DNA from: VGBK01 sp043810615
GTDB taxonomy: Bacteria > Actinomycetota > Acidimicrobiia > Spongiisociales > UBA11373
Length of the DNA stretch: 24,532 bases
Direction: 5' to 3'
NCBI GenBank assembly: GCA_043810615.1
Contig: JBDROA010000067.1
Coordinates: 1-24,532 of the forward strand
A program made the translations under genes and the position numbers. The notes beneath the pieces were generated by a model. It made no database searches. It was not told the DNA's origin and saw only the letters and a list, made by a program, of their open reading frames with translations. Of this stretch, positions 22,102-24,532 are shown one piece after another. Position 1 is the stretch's first letter, and each line of letters begins with the position of its first letter.

Positions 22102-23120
22102 GATCCTCCCAGCAGAGCGTCGACGAAAGCGCCGGCGTCGAAGGGCAGCAGGTCCTCGACCCGCTCCCCCACCCCGACCAGTTTGACCGGGATCCCCAAC
22201 TCCCGCTCGACGGCCACGGCGATGCCCCCGCGGGCGGTGCCGTCGAGTTTGGTGAGCACGATGCCTGTCACCCCCACCGCGGCCGTGAAGGCCCGGGCCT
22301 GGGCAATGCCGTTCTGCCCGGTGGTGCCGTCGAGCACCAGCAGCACCTCACCCACCTCCCCGCCCTCGCGGACGAGCACCCGCACCACCTTGCCCAGTTC
22401 CTCCATGAGGTTGCGCTTGGAGTGGAGGCGGCCGGCGGTGTCCACAACCACCACCCGCTTGCCCCGGGCCCGAGCCCGCTGCAGGGCGTCGAAAGCCACC
22501 GCCGCCGGGTCGCCGCCCTGCTGCCCGGACACCAACTCGACCCCCAGCCGCTCCGCCCACACCGCCAGTTGCTCGGTGGCGGCCGCCCGGAAGGTGTCGG
22601 CCGCCGCCAGCAGGGTGGGCAGGCCGCGCTCCTGCAGTTGCGCCGCCAGCTTGGCGATGGTGGTGGTCTTGCCCGACCCGTTGACCCCGACCACGACGAT
22701 CACTGCCGGGTCGCCCCGCAGGGCCAGGGAGCGGTCCCGCCCGGCCAACACTCCAGCCACCTCGCGGTGCAGGGCCTCTCGGGCGGCGGCGGCGTCGCCC
22801 GGCGCCGTGGCCCGCACCCGCTCCACGATGCCCACCGCGGCAGCCACTCCCACGTCGGCGGAGAGGAGAGCTTCCTCGAGCCCGGTCCAGAAGGATTCGT
22901 CGAGGCCCCCGCCGAAGAGGCCGGCGAGCCGCTCCCCCAGCGCCCGGCGGGTCCGGGCCAGGCCTCCCTCCAGGCCGCCTGCGGTGACCGGGGCAGTGGC
23001 GATGGTGGGGACGTCGCGCCGCACGTCGGTAACCCGCGGACGGCGACAGCGCCACAGCCACACCAGCACCGCGGCCAGCGCCAGCGCGGCGACGGCGGCA
23101 ACCACGAGGACGACCAGCAC
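22098..23120 (-). CDS. ftsY: SRP receptor GTPase FtsY with N-terminal membrane anchor
   Basis: Membrane receptor for the SRP-ribosome complex, partner of Ffh. Residues 1-23 form a hydrophobic segment (LVVLVVAAVAALALAAVLVW) followed by WRCRRPR, a one-helix anchor as in several actinobacteria; the long acidic A domain of E. coli FtsY is missing. N domain about 50-130; G domain: VVGVNGSGKTTTIAKLA, AADTFRAAATEQL, VDTAGRLHSKRNLMEEL, LVLDGTTGQNG, TKLDGTARGGIAV and KLVGVGERVEDLLPFD. The 340-aa protein starts with GTG 23120, with GAGGAGG 4 bases upstream. cdd follows with a 4-base overlap; smc lies upstream, the usual order smc-ftsY. Confidence 0.96.
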   Translation of the reverse strand: MLVVLVVAAVAALALAAVLVWLWRCRRPRVTDVRRDVPTIATAPVTAGGLEGGLARTRRALGERLAGLFGGGLDESFWTGLEEALLSADVGVAAAVGIVERVRATAPGDAAAAREALHREVAGVLAGRDRSLALRGDPAVIVVVGVNGSGKTTTIAKLAAQLQERGLPTLLAAADTFRAAATEQLAVWAERLGVELVSGQQGGDPAAVAFDALQRARARGKRVVVVDTAGRLHSKRNLMEELGKVVRVLVREGGEVGEVLLVLDGTTGQNGIAQARAFTAAVGVTGIVLTKLDGTARGGIAVAVERELGIPVKLVGVGERVEDLLPFDAGAFVDALLGGS

Positions 23121-23157
23121 CCCACCTCCTCGGTGAGCGGCACGGTTGGGGCCTGTG

Positions 23158-23185
23158 ACAATAGGCCCAAAGCCGGATCACGCAA
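23158..23185 (-). promoter_or_regulatory. Promoter of ftsY-cdd
   Basis: On the minus strand TTGCGT (23185-23180), 16 bases, then TATTGT (23163-23158) form a good sigma70-like promoter in the 86-base smc-ftsY gap. It leaves a leader of about 30 bases with the ribosome site GAGGAGG. The -10 sits in the loop of an imperfect hairpin (TTGGGCCT / AGGCCCCAA) that could instead attenuate read-through from smc. Confidence 0.5.
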
Positions 23186-23206
23186 CGGCAGAACCGGCCC
23201 GCAAGC

Positions 23207-24532
23207 TCAGGCGACGGCGCCTCCGGCCCCGGCGCCGACGGGCCGGACCGTCCGGTCGAGGCGCTTGGCCAGCACCCGCGAGGACTCCCCCGGCTCCATG
23301 GTGACCCCATAGAGCAGGTCGGCGGCCTCCATGGTCTGCTGCTGGTGGGTGATGATGACCAGCTGCGACGAATCGCGCAGCGACCCCGCCAGACCGATGA
23401 AGCGGCGAAGGTTGGTGTCGTCGAGGGCGGCCTCGACCTCGTCGAGCACGTAGAAGGGACTCGGTCGCGCCCGGAACACGGCGAAGAGGAAAGCCAGAGC
23501 GGCCAGCGAGCGCTCCCCGCCCGAGAGCATCGACAGGCGGGAGATCTTCTTGCCCATGGGCTGGACGTGGATGTCAACCCCGCTGGCCAGCGGGTCGTCG
23601 GGATCAGTGAGCAGCAGCCGGCCCCGGCCTCCGGGGAACAGCACCGTGACGTTCTCCTCGAACCGGCGCCCGATGTCGTCGCACGCCTCGCGGAACAGCC
23701 GGGCGATCTCCTCGTCGAGGGCGGCGATCACCTTGCGCAGCTCGCGCCGCGAGCCCTCCAGGTCGGCCAGCTGCCCTTCCAGGAAGGAGGCCCGCTCCGC
23801 CAGTTCCCGGTACTCGGCGGCGGCCAGCGGGTTCACCAGTCCGATGCGGCGGATCTCGGCTTCGAGCGAAGCCAGGTGCTCTTCGGGGACGACTCCCTCG
23901 CCCAGGTCGGGACGCGGGGCAGCCAGGGCCTTGGCCTCGGAGGCGTCGACGTCCCGGCGCAAGCCCTCGGCCACTCCCTCGAGGCGCACCCGCAGGGCGG
24001 CAGCCTCGATGGCCACCGCCGACGCCTGTTCCCGGTCGCCGGCCACGGCGGCGTCCAGCGCCTCGCGCCGCTGTTGGGCGGCGGCGAGGGCGCGGGCCTC
24101 GACCCCGGCCTCCTCCCGCAGCACCCGCTGGCGCTCCCGTAGCACTTCCAGGTGGCGCCGCGCCGCCTCGAGGCCGCGCCGGGCGCGCTCCTCGATAGAC
24201 CCGAGCCGTTCCACTTCGCCGGGGTCCACCTGGTCGGTGGTGAGGTCCTCGATGAGGCCGTGTACCTCTTCCAGGCGCCGTTCGAGCAGGCGGCGCCGCT
24301 CCACCGTCGTCGCCACCAGGCTCGCCGCCTCTTCACCGGAGCGCCGGGCGCCCTCGCGCCTGACGGCGACATCCTCGCGACGGCGGGCCAGGGCCTCCCA
24401 GGCGGCCTGGCGGGCGGCCTCCTCGCCCTCGAAGGCCGCTATCTGGGGCCCCAACAGCGACAGGCGCTCGATGCGGGCGCGCCCCGCCTCGGCCAGGGCG
24501 GCACGCCGGGCGTCGAGGCGGGCCAGTTCGGC
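23207..24532 (-). CDS. smc: Chromosome partition protein SMC, C-terminal part (partial)
   Basis: The frame is open at the right edge, so only the last 442 or so residues are visible. Most is alanine/glutamate/arginine-rich coiled coil (for example RRLLERRLEEVHGLIEDL). IGLVNPLAAAEYRELAERASFLEGQLADL is the conserved end of the coil. The ATPase head follows: RFEENVTVLFPGGRGRLLL, the ABC signature LSGGERSLAALAFLFAVF, Walker B with PFYVLDEVEAALDD, and the switch histidine in VIITHQQQTMEAADLLYGVTME. SMC condenses and segregates chromosomes with ScpAB. The hinge and N-terminal Walker A head lie outside the window. ftsY is next on the same strand. Confidence 0.96.
   Translation of the reverse strand, partial: AELARLDARRAALAEAGRARIERLSLLGPQIAAFEGEEAARQAAWEALARRREDVAVRREGARRSGEEAASLVATTVERRRLLERRLEEVHGLIEDLTTDQVDPGEVERLGSIEERARRGLEAARRHLEVLRERQRVLREEAGVEARALAAAQQRREALDAAVAGDREQASAVAIEAAALRVRLEGVAEGLRRDVDASEAKALAAPRPDLGEGVVPEEHLASLEAEIRRIGLVNPLAAAEYRELAERASFLEGQLADLEGSRRELRKVIAALDEEIARLFREACDDIGRRFEENVTVLFPGGRGRLLLTDPDDPLASGVDIHVQPMGKKISRLSMLSGGERSLAALAFLFAVFRARPSPFYVLDEVEAALDDTNLRRFIGLAGSLRDSSQLVIITHQQQTMEAADLLYGVTMEPGESSRVLAKRLDRTVRPVGAGAGGAVA

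Noticed and set aside
1..24532. tRNA, rRNA, CRISPR arrays, IS elements or prophage genes
   Set aside because: No cloverleaf, repeat-spacer pattern, transposase or integrase was found anywhere in the window.

Overview
The window is very GC-rich (codon third positions are almost all G or C) and densely packed with short translationally coupled operons. Deazaflavin (F420 precursor) genes, an FtsY with an N-terminal membrane anchor, DUF222/13E12-type HNH proteins, TANNNT -10 boxes without good -35 boxes and apparently leaderless starts all point to a high-GC actinobacterium. The mix of F420, ADP-forming acyl-CoA synthetase and Etf genes would fit an Acidimicrobiia-like lineage, but that placement is inference.

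Layout, left to right. 1-211: the end of an unidentified + strand gene. 208-3230 (-): split cofG-cofH, the FO synthase pair of F420 biosynthesis; CofH carries an unexplained ~240-residue N-terminal extension. 3296-5340 (+): two coupled GAPDH genes, the first lacking the catalytic cysteine and other key residues, the second canonical. 5417-7559 (+): alpha and beta subunits of an ADP-forming acyl/acetyl-CoA synthetase. 7145-8017 (-): an SRPBCC protein whose reading frame runs on across the end of acdB. 8120-9331 (+): an Fsr-like MFS exporter. 9589-11000 (-): an ECF/SigE-type sigma factor coupled to a single-pass membrane protein. 11382-12503 (+): first DUF222-HNH protein.

12534-14999 (-): the housekeeping operon ffh-rpsP-khpA-rimM, cut short after rimM (trmD and rplS do not follow). 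15089-18121 (+): a nucleoside salvage operon upp-atl-deoA-punA, with an alkyltransferase-like protein inside it. 18217-19954 (+): etfB-etfA with a clear promoter and a perfect 14-bp terminator stem. 19984-20244 (-): a two-helix membrane protein. 20394-21521 (-): second DUF222-HNH protein. 21715-24532 (-): smc (partial), ftsY and cdd.

How they fit together: Cdd, DeoA, Upp and PunA make a full route from cytidine/uridine and purine nucleosides to bases, UMP and (deoxy)ribose-1-phosphate. Ffh and FtsY are the two SRP GTPases. GAPDH, ADP-forming synthetase and Etf belong to central carbon and electron metabolism. The two points most worth a second look are the cysteine-less GAPDH coupled to a normal GAPDH, and the extended CofH.
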